A DNA stretch of 16,598 bases from Candidatus Neoflavobacterium equi. GTDB taxonomy: Bacteria; Bacteroidota; Bacteroidia; Flavobacteriales; Flavobacteriaceae. Under the pieces are notes generated by a model. It was not told where the DNA came from, did no database searches, and worked only from the letters and a program-made list of their open reading frames with translations. Below are positions 1 to 8,088 of the stretch, piece by piece; the first letter of the stretch is position 1, and every line of letters begins with the position of its first letter. The translations under genes were made by a program, and so were the position numbers. The stretch spans positions 1-16,598 of the forward strand of contig JAGHSS010000251.1 in NCBI GenBank assembly GCA_018065745.1, written 5' to 3'.

Positions 1-75
1 ATATAAGCCCTATTTGGGATGTTTTTTCTTACATAAGCCCCTCAACCATACATTTTTATGAAATACGTAACGCAA

Positions 76-92
76 ATTTAACTTTGTTAAAT
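76..92. promoter_or_regulatory. 17-bp palindrome overlapping two opposed -7-like boxes
   Basis: A perfect 7-bp inverted repeat (ATTTAAC / GTTAAAT) surrounds a 3-nt centre. A + strand match to the Bacteroidota -7 consensus TAnnTTTG lies inside it (TAACTTTG, 79-86). A minus-strand match overlaps its left arm (73-80, read as TAAATTTG). No clear -33 TTG lies at the usual distance for either box. It may be an operator or promoter for an unseen upstream gene, or chance in AT-rich DNA. Confidence 0.25.
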
Positions 93-240
93 AAAATGCG
101 ATAATTCAATGTTCAATGGCATTTTAAGATATTGAATATTCCAATATTTAGCATTTTAATTGAAATATGTTAGTTTATCTTCCGTCGTGAATCTTAGACA
201 AATGGTAGGATTTTATCGATGTAGGAAAAATTTATTAACA

Positions 241-268
241 ATGTGGGAATAAGTGGTAAAAAGTGGAA
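241..268 (+). promoter_or_regulatory. Three MraZ-type operator boxes at 10-bp spacing
   Basis: GTGG occurs at 243, 253 and 263, each within ATGTGG or AAGTGG followed by an A/T-rich spacer. This is an exact 10-bp direct repeat on one face of the helix. MraZ proteins of other phyla are known to bind three or four GTGG/TGGG-type direct repeats with 10-bp periodicity in front of their own gene, so autoregulation is the natural reading. Box 2 sits about where a -33 element would be relative to the -7 box at 278-285, which suggests repression. The assignment is by analogy. Confidence 0.72.
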
Positions 269-277
269 AAAAAAATA

Positions 278-285
278 TAATTTTG
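278..285 (+). promoter_or_regulatory. mraZ operon promoter, -7 box
   Basis: TAATTTTG matches the Bacteroidota sigma-A -7 consensus TAnnTTTG. Transcription would begin near 290-292 and leave a leader of about 20 nt before the TTG start of mraZ. No TTG is seen at -33; that place is taken by the GTGG repeats. This is the only well-placed candidate promoter I see for the 13-gene operon. Confidence 0.65.
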
Positions 286-311
286 TATAAATCATTTTTA
301 ATCGAACTATT

Positions 312-782
312 TTGATCAACCTTGTCGGTACATATGAATGCAAAATAGATGCAAAAGGCAGAATATCAGTGCCTTCTGGTCTAAAGAAGCAGTTTCCAGC
401 ATTGGAAACAGGCTTTGTATTGAAGCGTTCTGTGTTTGAGAAATGTGTTGAGTTGTATCCAAATAGTGAATGGGAGAAGTTGACGGCGAAATTAGCGAAG
501 TTGAATCAATTTGTTAAGAAAAATCAACTCTTTGTCAGAAAGTTTTTGGCAGGTAGTAAACAAATTGAGATTGACGACGCTGGGAGAATGCTTCTTTCAA
601 AAGATTTGCTTGATTATGCTCAGATAACAAAAGACGTGGTACTAAGTGCTAACGTTGGGAAAATTGAAATTTGGGACAAAGATTTATATGAACAATCTAT
701 TGCAATCAGTGACGACGATTTTTCAGAGTTGGCTGAAGATGTAATGGGTGAAATTAATTTTGACGATTTTGGAATATCATAA
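312..782 (+). CDS. mraZ: Transcriptional regulator MraZ
   Basis: This is the DNA-binding regulator that opens dcw clusters; MraZ forms rings and acts on its own promoter. The 156 residues contain two SpoVT/AbrB-like halves, each with the family DxxxR/DxxGR signature: D13-A-K-G-R17 and D88-D-A-G-R92. The start is TTG: the frame has no ATG, a stop lies at 288-290, and the MINLVGTYEC N-terminus fits family members from residue 1. The A/T-rich leader without a Shine-Dalgarno sequence is normal for Bacteroidota. The 3' end overlaps rsmH by 14 bp, so the two are likely translationally coupled. The three GTGG boxes at 241-268 are its probable binding site. The acidic C-terminal tail (residues 134-152) is typical of flavobacterial members as I remember them. 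Confidence 0.95.
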   Translation: MINLVGTYECKIDAKGRISVPSGLKKQFPALETGFVLKRSVFEKCVELYPNSEWEKLTAKLAKLNQFVKKNQLFVRKFLAGSKQIEIDDAGRMLLSKDLLDYAQITKDVVLSANVGKIEIWDKDLYEQSIAISDDDFSELAEDVMGEINFDDFGIS

Positions 783-1665
783 TCCAGTATTACTTAAAGA
801 AACCGTAGATGGTTTAAATATTAAACCTGACGGGGTGTATGTAGATGTTACCTTTGGTGGTGGCGGTCATTCACGTGAAATCATGAAACGTCTTGGACCA
901 AATGGAAAACTGTTTGCATTTGATCAAGATACAGATGCTTTAGCTAATGCAATTGATGATGATCGTTTTACATTGATAAACGAAAACTTTAGATACATCA
1001 AAAGATTTTTGAGATTTCACGGTGTAAAATCTGTCGATGGTATCCTTGGTGATCTTGGAGTTTCTTCTCACCAATTTGACGTTGCTGAACGTGGGTTTTC
1101 AACTCGTTTTGACGCAGAGTTAGACATGAGAATGAATCAAAGTGGAGAGCTTAGTGCATATCACGTAGTGAATGAATATGCTGAAGAGGACATCAGAAAT
1201 TTATTGTCAAAATATGGAGAGTTAACCAATGCAAAACAAATGGCACATACCATTGTTACCGCAAGAGAGTTAAAGCCGATTAAAAATACAGAAGAGTTAA
1301 AACAAATTTTAGGTAAGTTTTTACCGGCTCACAAAAGCCACAAGATTTTAGCTCAGATTTACCAAGCCATCAGAATTGAAGTAAATCAAGAGATGGATGT
1401 GTTGAGAGAGTTTTTAGAGCAATCTTTAGAAATCTTAAATCCAGAAGGTCGTTTGAGTGTGATTTCATACCACTCCTTAGAAGACAGATTGGTGAAGCGC
1501 TTCATGAAAAACGGAATGTTTGATGGAGAACCAGAAAAAGATTTCTTTGGACGTTTTGAAGTTCCTTTCAAACTTATAGGAAAGTTAATTGTTCCTAGTG
1601 ATGAGGAAATAAAGATCAATAATAGAGCACGAAGTGCCAAGCTAAGAATAGCAGAAAAGAAGTAA
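769..1665 (+). CDS. rsmH: 16S rRNA (cytosine(1402)-N(4))-methyltransferase RsmH
   Basis: This SAM-dependent enzyme (also MraW) methylates N4 of C1402 in the ribosomal P site. From the TTG at 769 it has 298 residues, within the family range. The SAM-binding loop VDVTFGGGGHS is at about residues 25-35, followed by DGILGDLGVSSHQFD and the C-terminal SYHSLEDRLVK motif. I chose TTG 769 because it gives M-EYHNPVLLKE, the usual family N-terminus. A GTG at 748 in the same frame would add seven residues (MKLILTI) that merely read the mraZ tail in another frame. With the chosen start the gene overlaps mraZ by 14 bp. The following ftsL-like gene begins 15 bp after the stop. Confidence 0.93.
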   Translation: MEYHNPVLLKETVDGLNIKPDGVYVDVTFGGGGHSREIMKRLGPNGKLFAFDQDTDALANAIDDDRFTLINENFRYIKRFLRFHGVKSVDGILGDLGVSSHQFDVAERGFSTRFDAELDMRMNQSGELSAYHVVNEYAEEDIRNLLSKYGELTNAKQMAHTIVTARELKPIKNTEELKQILGKFLPAHKSHKILAQIYQAIRIEVNQEMDVLREFLEQSLEILNPEGRLSVISYHSLEDRLVKRFMKNGMFDGEPEKDFFGRFEVPFKLIGKLIVPSDEEIKINNRARSAKLRIAEKK

Positions 1666-1680
1666 TATAAAGATACTGGG

Positions 1681-2028
1681 ATGGTAAAAGAGAATTTCTA
1701 CAACTTGCTAAAAGCAAAGTATTTGTCTGAAGATGGAGCTTTGGAAAAATGGCAATTTATATTGTTCTTATTGTTACTTGCCATTATCATGATTGCAAAC
1801 TCACATAGGTATGAAAAGAAGGTATATGAAATATCGGCTTTGACCACTGAAGTGAAACAATTGCGTTCAGAATTTGTTGACACGCGATCTGAATTGATGG
1901 AGTTAAAAATGGAATCAACGATATCTCAAAAAATGGAGTTGATAGAAGTTTTTCCTTCTGAAGTACCACCTTTAAAGATTAAGGTGAATAAACAAGATGA
2001 AAATATATTCAAGAGGTTATGGCAGTAA
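1681..2028 (+). CDS. ftsL: FtsL-like cell division protein
   Basis: This is a small bitopic membrane protein of 115 residues. It has a short cytoplasmic N-terminus, one transmembrane helix (about residues 24-40, rich in L/I/F) and a periplasmic heptad-like coiled-coil stretch (about 43-88). Position between rsmH and ftsI plus this architecture identify it as the Bacteroidota FtsL counterpart, which together with a FtsB-like partner and FtsQ would link the ring to septal synthesis. FtsL is poorly conserved in sequence, so the call rests mainly on synteny and topology. Its last ten bases overlap the start of ftsI, suggesting coupled, roughly stoichiometric translation. Confidence 0.85.
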   Translation: MVKENFYNLLKAKYLSEDGALEKWQFILFLLLLAIIMIANSHRYEKKVYEISALTTEVKQLRSEFVDTRSELMELKMESTISQKMELIEVFPSEVPPLKIKVNKQDENIFKRLWQ

Positions 2029-4022
2029 AGAATAAACTACACACCAAAAGAATGTATATCGTTGTTATTTGGCTCGTTCTTTTTGTTTTTGGATTGATGT
2101 ATAAGTTGTTTTACATACAATGGATACAAGGGGATGAATTTCGCAAAATAGCTCAAGAAAGAACCGTCAGAGATGAAGGTGTTCCCGCAAACAGAGGGAA
2201 TGTTTATTCTGCAGACGGGAGTTTATTGGCGACTTCAATTCCGGATTACACCATCAGATTTGATGCTGTTGCACCAAAGGTTGAAAATTTTGAAAGCAAT
2301 GTTAGAAAACTTTCAGATTCACTGGCTTTGATGTTTGGCAATCACGCCTCAGAATGGGAATCCAGGTTTAGAAGAGCAAGAGCGACAAAAAACAGATATA
2401 TGTTGGTCTCAAAAAATTTGAGCTATACAGAATATGTGAGAGTAAAGAATTTTCCACTTTTTAATTTGGGTGCAAATAAAGGAGGGATTATTATAGAGCA
2501 AGAAACCATCAGGGAACACCCCATTGGTAAGATTGCAGAAAGAACCATAGGTTACCAACGAATTGATGAGGATGGAAAGATCATCAGAGTTGGGATTGAA
2601 GGAGCTTTTAACGATTATTTGAAAGGTGTTGACGGAAAGCAATTGATGCAAAAGATTGCCAAAAATCAATGGAAGCCTATCAGTGCTTTTAATCAGATTG
2701 AACCTCAAGACGGGTATGACATCGTGTCAACCATTGACGTTTACATCCAGGATATTGCACACCACGCTCTTTTAAAACAACTGGAAAAATACCAAGCAGA
2801 CCACGGTTGTGTGATCGTGATGGAAACGGAGACTGGAGAAATCAAGGCGATTTCAAATTTGGGGAGAAACCCAAATGGCGTTTATTATGAGCGTATGAAT
2901 TATGCCGTTGGTGAATCTCATGAACCGGGTTCCACTTTTAAACTGATGGATATGATTGCTCTTTTGGACGACAAAAAAGCTGACACAACCAAAATTTACG
3001 ACACCAACAACGGGGTAGTGACTTACAGAGGGAGAAAGGTTAAAGATTCCAACGGTAAGGGATATGGAAAAATATCTCTAGGTCGTGGTTTTGAATTGTC
3101 CTCTAACACGGTTTTGGTTCAAGCGGTTTATGATGCTTATAAAGACAACCCTTGGCAATTTGTCAACAGGGTAAATGATATGGGGTTGAACAAGCCTTTG
3201 GGATTGCCAATTATTGGAGAGGGGAAACCAAAAATCCCACAACCTTCAGATAAAGATTGGTCGCCAATATCATTGCCGTGGATGGCTTTTGGATATGGAT
3301 TGTCAATCACACCTTTGCAAACACTGACATTGTATAATGCAGTTGCAAACAATGGTGAAATGGTGAGACCCATATTTGTCAAAGAAATCAAGAACTGGAA
3401 TAAGACGGTTAAGAGATTTGAGAAAGAAATCATTCACCCAAAAATTTGTTCTGATGAGGCATTGGTTCAAATCAAACAACTTTTGGAACGTGCGGTTAAA
3501 TATGGTACAGGTAAGAAGTTGTATTCACCAAATTTTTCCATGGCTGGAAAAACGGGTACAGCTCAGGTAAATTACAACAAAGGAGATGGAGAAATGTATT
3601 ACGCATCCTCTTTTGCTGGATTTTTCCCGGCAGACCATCCAAAATACTCCTGTGTAGTTGTGGTTCACAAACCCAATGTTGCTAAAGGATTTTATGGAGG
3701 AGACGTTGCAGGACCGGTATTTAAAAGAATTGCTCAAAAAATATACACAGATGTTCCATCAACCAATGAGGTTAAAAAGATCAACGGGATTATGGAACGT
3801 CATGAAAAGCAATATGCGGCCTATGAAGGTAAGGCACAGGTAAAATCCTCTAAAACTCCAGATGTAGTTGGGATGTCAGGGATGGATGCCATCGCTTTGT
3901 TAGAAAATAACGGTTTGCATGTGCGCATTGTAGGGAATATAATTGGAAAGGTTAAAAAGCAATCCAAAAATCCTGGGGAGTCTATTGGAAGAAACGAATC
4001 CATAACAATTGAATTATCGTGA
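2019..4022 (+). CDS. ftsI: Septal peptidoglycan transpeptidase FtsI (class B PBP) with PASTA domain
   Basis: This D,D-transpeptidase (PBP3) crosslinks septal peptidoglycan. The 667 residues comprise a short cytoplasmic tail, one transmembrane anchor (about 12-33), the class B N-terminal module with the PANRGNVYSADG motif (56-67), and a transpeptidase domain. All three active-site motifs are intact: S305-T-F-K308 (nucleophile S305), S361-S-N363 and K511-T-G513. A PASTA domain follows at about 610-667, beginning TPDVVGM; E. coli FtsI lacks it, but Bacteroidota homologues commonly have it as far as I know. The gene overlaps ftsL by 10 bp and shares four bases (GTGA) with murE. Its functional partner FtsW is encoded downstream at 8089. 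Confidence 0.96.
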   Translation: MAVKNKLHTKRMYIVVIWLVLFVFGLMYKLFYIQWIQGDEFRKIAQERTVRDEGVPANRGNVYSADGSLLATSIPDYTIRFDAVAPKVENFESNVRKLSDSLALMFGNHASEWESRFRRARATKNRYMLVSKNLSYTEYVRVKNFPLFNLGANKGGIIIEQETIREHPIGKIAERTIGYQRIDEDGKIIRVGIEGAFNDYLKGVDGKQLMQKIAKNQWKPISAFNQIEPQDGYDIVSTIDVYIQDIAHHALLKQLEKYQADHGCVIVMETETGEIKAISNLGRNPNGVYYERMNYAVGESHEPGSTFKLMDMIALLDDKKADTTKIYDTNNGVVTYRGRKVKDSNGKGYGKISLGRGFELSSNTVLVQAVYDAYKDNPWQFVNRVNDMGLNKPLGLPIIGEGKPKIPQPSDKDWSPISLPWMAFGYGLSITPLQTLTLYNAVANNGEMVRPIFVKEIKNWNKTVKRFEKEIIHPKICSDEALVQIKQLLERAVKYGTGKKLYSPNFSMAGKTGTAQVNYNKGDGEMYYASSFAGFFPADHPKYSCVVVVHKPNVAKGFYGGDVAGPVFKRIAQKIYTDVPSTNEVKKINGIMERHEKQYAAYEGKAQVKSSKTPDVVGMSGMDAIALLENNGLHVRIVGNIIGKVKKQSKNPGESIGRNESITIELS

Positions 4023-5476
4023 AAATATTAAAAGATATACTTTATAAGGTTGACATTGAATCCACTGTTGGTTCAACAAACATTGCATTGAATGCCATTG
4101 CATTTGATTCAAGAGTTGTAACCGCAGGAACGGTGTTTGTAGCTTATAAGGGAACGGTGACAGATGGTCATCAATATATTGATAAAGCCATTTCATTGGG
4201 AGCCGTTGCAATTGTATGTGAAGTATTACCAGCACAATTGACGGAAGGTATTACCTACATCCAAGTGAAAAATGCTTCATTGGCATTGGCGTTTATCAGC
4301 GCAAACTTTTATGGAGATCCATCAGCACAACTAAAATTAGTAGGGGTGACGGGTACCAATGGAAAAACTACCATTGCAAGTTTGTTGTATCAATTGTTTA
4401 AAAAGGCGGGATACAAAGTAGGATTGATTTCAACGGTGAAAATCATGGTTGATGAAACTACCTACCCAACAACACATACCACACCAGATTCCATTGCCAT
4501 AAATAAATACATGGCGCAGATGGTGGACACTGGTTGTGAATTTTGTTTTATGGAGGTAAGTTCCATTGGAATTCACCAAAACAGAACAGCAGCCCTGCAT
4601 TTTGAAGGCGGAATTTTTACCAATTTGTCTCATGACCATTTGGATTACCACCCAACTTTTGCAGAATACAGAGATGTAAAAAAATCGTTCTTTGACCATT
4701 TGCCAAAATCAGCCTTTGCCATTACCAATGTGGACGACAAAAATGGAAACATCATGTTGCAAAACACGGGGGCAAAAAAAATTACCTATGCTTTAAAAAG
4801 CGTTGCAGATTTCAAGGCACAGATTTTAGAAAACAATTTGAATGGCCTTTTGTTGCGCATCAACACCACAGAAGTATACACCCATTTGATTGGTTCTTTT
4901 AATGCCTATAATCTTTTGGCGATTTATGCAACAGCCTTACAGCTGGGATTAGAAAATCAAGAAGTGTTGCGCATCATCAGTGAGTTGCAAAGTGTAGCAG
5001 GAAGATTCCAATACATAATTTCTGATCAAAAAATCACTGCGATTGTTGATTATGCACATACACCAGATGCCCTGGAAAATGTATTGTCAACCATTGAGGA
5101 TATCAGAACTAGAAATGAAAAAATAATAACTGTTGTTGGATGTGGCGGTGACCGCGACAAAACCAAGCGACCAGAAATGGCTGAAATAGCAGCTTCAAAA
5201 AGTGACCTTGCTATTTTTACTTCTGACAATCCAAGAAGTGAAGATCCTCAAGTAATCTTAAATGAGATGGAAGCGGGGGTAGCACCACAACACTACAATA
5301 AAACGCTGAGTGTTTTAGATCGTTTTCAAGCAATCAAGACCGCATGTCAAATGGCACAGCCAAATGACATCATTCTTATCGCAGGAAAAGGGCATGAGAC
5401 CTATCAAGAAATAAATGGAGTACGTCATGATTTTGACGACTTAAAAATTATAACTGAACTTTTATCTAATAAGTAA
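4019..5476 (+). CDS. murE: UDP-MurNAc-L-Ala-D-Glu:meso-diaminopimelate ligase MurE
   Basis: This cytoplasmic ATP-dependent ligase adds the third stem-peptide residue. The 485 residues show the three Mur ligase domains: the UDP-binding N-terminus with FDSRVV, the ATP loop T111-G-T-N-G-K-T117, the central SHDHLDYH stretch with K221 where the carbamylated lysine is expected, and a C-terminal domain with D403-N-P-R406. DNPR is the established signature for meso-diaminopimelate rather than lysine, so this organism should have A2pm-type peptidoglycan. The start is GTG, inside the ftsI stop codon region (GTGA), a classic coupling arrangement. Four bases separate the stop from mraY; murF, which follows murE in E. 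coli, is absent. Confidence 0.96.
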   Translation: MKILKDILYKVDIESTVGSTNIALNAIAFDSRVVTAGTVFVAYKGTVTDGHQYIDKAISLGAVAIVCEVLPAQLTEGITYIQVKNASLALAFISANFYGDPSAQLKLVGVTGTNGKTTIASLLYQLFKKAGYKVGLISTVKIMVDETTYPTTHTTPDSIAINKYMAQMVDTGCEFCFMEVSSIGIHQNRTAALHFEGGIFTNLSHDHLDYHPTFAEYRDVKKSFFDHLPKSAFAITNVDDKNGNIMLQNTGAKKITYALKSVADFKAQILENNLNGLLLRINTTEVYTHLIGSFNAYNLLAIYATALQLGLENQEVLRIISELQSVAGRFQYIISDQKITAIVDYAHTPDALENVLSTIEDIRTRNEKIITVVGCGGDRDKTKRPEMAEIAASKSDLAIFTSDNPRSEDPQVILNEMEAGVAPQHYNKTLSVLDRFQAIKTACQMAQPNDIILIAGKGHETYQEINGVRHDFDDLKIITELLSNK

Positions 5477-5480
5477 GCCA

Positions 5481-6728
5481 ATGCTTTTTTATTTTTTTCA
5501 ATATTTAGACAGAGTGTTAGATGTACCAGGTACAGGTGTTTTCCAATACATAACATTCAGATCGGGATTGGCTATCATATTATCCCTTTTAATCTCTACC
5601 ATTTTTGGTAAAGTAATTATCAGCTATTTGCGCAAGCAACAAATTGGGGAAACCGTTCGTGAATTGGGATTGGAAGGTCAAAAAGAGAAATCTGGAACAC
5701 CAACCATGGGAGGAATTATCATCATTCTTGCCACGCTAATACCGGTAATCTTATTAGCTAAATTAGATAATATCTATGTTCTTTTACTTATTGTGACTAC
5801 GATTTGGATGGGAATCATCGGGTTTTTGGATGACTACATCAAAGTTTTTAAACACGACAAAGAAGGTTTAAAAGGACGTTTTAAAGTTATTGGACAAATT
5901 GGTTTGGGTTTAATTGTTGGAGGGATTTTATATTTCCATCCTGCAGTAACTGTAAAAAAAGAAACCGCACGTCCTGGAACAGTAATTACACAGTCGTTGT
6001 TGACAGACCAAGGGGAAGCTTTAAACGCTGTGAAATTGGTTGGTGAGAAGTCTACTTCTACCACAATTCCGTTCTTTAAAAATAATGAATTTGATTACTC
6101 CTTGTTGATTTCTTGGCTTGGAGAAGGTTATGAGTCTTATTCTTGGTTGGTATTTATTCCGATTGTGATTTTTATCATCACAGCGGTTTCCAACGGAGCA
6201 AATTTGACTGACGGTATTGATGGATTGGCTGCGGGAACGTCAGCAATCTCTGTACTAGCACTTGGGATTTTTGCCTTTGTATCAGGTAACATTATATTTT
6301 CAAATTACTTAAATATCATGTACATCCCCAACATAGGAGAGCTGAGTGTCTTTATCTCTGCCTTTGTTGGAGCTTTGGTTGGATTCCTTTGGTACAATAC
6401 CTATCCGGCTCAAGTATTCATGGGAGATACAGGAAGTTTAACTATTGGAGGTATTATTGCCGTTTTGGCAATTGCCGTTAGAAAAGAATTGTTGATCCCA
6501 GTTTTATGTGGGGTATTTTTAGTAGAGAATTTATCTGTAGTGATGCAGGTATTCTATTTCAAATTCACCAAGAAGAAATACGGTGAAGGGCGCAGGATCT
6601 TTTTGATGGCTCCTTTACACCACCATTATCAAAAGAAAGGCGTTCATGAAAGTAAAATTGTAACTCGTTTCTGGGTTATTGCAATTTTCTTGGCGATTTT
6701 CTCAGTTGTATCCTTAAAATTAAGATAG
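5481..6728 (+). CDS. mraY: Phospho-MurNAc-pentapeptide transferase MraY
   Basis: This integral membrane enzyme transfers phospho-MurNAc-pentapeptide to undecaprenyl phosphate, forming lipid I. The 415 residues contain many hydrophobic helices and all family motifs: GTPTMGG, GFLD117-D118 (catalytic aspartates), NLTDGIDG (241-248), FMGD316 and the H380-H-H382 cluster of MAPLHHHYQ. It is about 50 residues longer than E. coli MraY. The extra segment lies roughly at residues 155-215, between the DD motif and NLTDG, and is polar, so it is probably an enlarged extracytoplasmic loop. The stop is separated from murD by a single base. Confidence 0.96.
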   Translation: MLFYFFQYLDRVLDVPGTGVFQYITFRSGLAIILSLLISTIFGKVIISYLRKQQIGETVRELGLEGQKEKSGTPTMGGIIIILATLIPVILLAKLDNIYVLLLIVTTIWMGIIGFLDDYIKVFKHDKEGLKGRFKVIGQIGLGLIVGGILYFHPAVTVKKETARPGTVITQSLLTDQGEALNAVKLVGEKSTSTTIPFFKNNEFDYSLLISWLGEGYESYSWLVFIPIVIFIITAVSNGANLTDGIDGLAAGTSAISVLALGIFAFVSGNIIFSNYLNIMYIPNIGELSVFISAFVGALVGFLWYNTYPAQVFMGDTGSLTIGGIIAVLAIAVRKELLIPVLCGVFLVENLSVVMQVFYFKFTKKKYGEGRRIFLMAPLHHHYQKKGVHESKIVTRFWVIAIFLAIFSVVSLKLR

Positions 6729-6729
6729 T

Positions 6730-8061
6730 ATGAAGTTGGTAGTTTTGGGTGGTGGAGAAAGCGGTGTAGGTACTGCTATCCTAGGAAAGAAATTAAATTA
6801 TGAGGTGTTTTTATCAGATTTTGGAGCAATTAAGCAACAGTATCAAGAGGTATTAAATGCACATGACTTAGATTGGGAAGAAAAACAACATACAGCGTCT
6901 CGCATCTTGGATGCAGACCTTGTGGTCAAAAGTCCTGGAATTCCAGACAAGGCACCCATAATACAAAAACTGATTGCAAAGGGCATTTCAATTATTTCAG
7001 AAATTGAATTTGCTTCAAAATATTCCAAAGTCCCTACCATAGGTATTACTGGGAGTAATGGAAAAACAACAACAACGCTTTTAACGCATCACGTTTTAAA
7101 AGCCGCAGATCTAAATGTAGGATTAGCAGGGAATATCGGTAAGAGTTATGCCCAACAAGTAGCAGAAAATGGATATGATCTTTTTGTACTGGAATTAAGT
7201 AGCTTCCAATTGGATGGTGTCTTTGATTATGCGCCGCATATCGCGGTGATATTAAATCTAAGTCCGGACCACTTGGATCGCTATCATTATAATTATGAAG
7301 AATACATTGACGCCAAATTCAGAATCACTAGAAGTCAAACAGAAGACGACTATTTGATTTATGATGCAGACGACGTTGAGATTCAAAAATGGTTTTCAAA
7401 ACACGAAACCAAAGCCCAAAAGATTCCTTTCTCAATGACGCAAGAATTTGAACAAGGCGCTTTTGTAAAAGATGGAGCTATTAACATTATTATAAACAAT
7501 CAAAAATTCACTATGCCAATTAACGAACTCTCTTTAGAAGGAAAACATAATGTTAAGAATGCAATGGCAGCGACTTCAGTAGCCCAATTATTACGTATTC
7601 GTAAATCTACCATCAGAGAAAGTTTATCAAACTTTCAAGGGGTTGAACATCGATTAGAAAAAGTTTTGAAAATTCAAAACGTTCAATATATAAATGATTC
7701 AAAAGCAACCAATGTTAATGCAACATTTTTTGCCTTGGATTCCATGACAACACCAACCGTTTGGATTGTTGGAGGAGTGGACAAAGGAAATGACTATGCA
7801 GAATTAATGCCTCTTGTAAGAGAGAAAGTAAAGGCAATCGTTTGCTTGGGTGTGGATAACAAAAAAATCATTGATGCATTCAAACAAGTGATTGATGTGA
7901 TTGTTGAAACAACAGATATTGAAACTTGTGTTCAAGTAGCTAGTAAACTTTCTGAGCCAGGAGATACGGTATTGCTTTCTCCAGCATGTGCAAGTTTTGA
8001 CTTGTTTGAAAGTTATGAAGATAGAGGAAGTAAATTCAAAAGTGCGGTTCAAAGTTTATAA
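6730..8061 (+). CDS. murD: UDP-MurNAc-L-alanine:D-glutamate ligase MurD
   Basis: This cytoplasmic ligase adds D-glutamate to UDP-MurNAc-L-Ala. The 443 residues are the normal family length. The N-terminal nucleotide-fold glycine motif is GGGESG (7-12), the ATP loop is G108-S-N-G-K-T113, and K196 in the DAKFRI motif matches the lysine that is carbamylated in the family. NLSPDHLDRY and DSKATN, both typical of MurD, are present. It starts one base after mraY, and the 27-bp gap to ftsW is the longest inside the operon. No promoter motif was found in that gap. Confidence 0.96.
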   Translation: MKLVVLGGGESGVGTAILGKKLNYEVFLSDFGAIKQQYQEVLNAHDLDWEEKQHTASRILDADLVVKSPGIPDKAPIIQKLIAKGISIISEIEFASKYSKVPTIGITGSNGKTTTTLLTHHVLKAADLNVGLAGNIGKSYAQQVAENGYDLFVLELSSFQLDGVFDYAPHIAVILNLSPDHLDRYHYNYEEYIDAKFRITRSQTEDDYLIYDADDVEIQKWFSKHETKAQKIPFSMTQEFEQGAFVKDGAINIIINNQKFTMPINELSLEGKHNVKNAMAATSVAQLLRIRKSTIRESLSNFQGVEHRLEKVLKIQNVQYINDSKATNVNATFFALDSMTTPTVWIVGGVDKGNDYAELMPLVREKVKAIVCLGVDNKKIIDAFKQVIDVIVETTDIETCVQVASKLSEPGDTVLLSPACASFDLFESYEDRGSKFKSAVQSL

Positions 8062-8088
8062 GAAGCGCCTTTAAATAAACTAAGGCAA

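Larger units (their letters stand above)
1..311. other. AT-rich upstream intergenic region without a gene
   Basis: No convincing reading frame occurs on either strand here; the few ATG codons on the minus strand run into stops within a few codons. The region is very AT-rich. It holds two ATAAGCCC copies exactly 30 bp apart (3-10, 33-40), two GCATTTTAA copies (119-127, 151-159), a small dyad (129-134 with 142-147), a 17-bp palindrome (76-92), and the mraZ promoter and operator near its right end. The neighbouring gene to the left lies outside the window. Confidence 0.7.

Noticed and set aside
1..30. Possible terminator of an upstream gene (CCC/GGG mini-hairpin followed by a T-run)
   Set aside because: The stem is only 3 bp and the window cuts off the left context.
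748..768. GTG 748 as start of rsmH
   Set aside because: It adds MKLILTI, which has no family match and reads mraZ codons in another frame; TTG 769 gives the expected M-EYHNPVLLKE.
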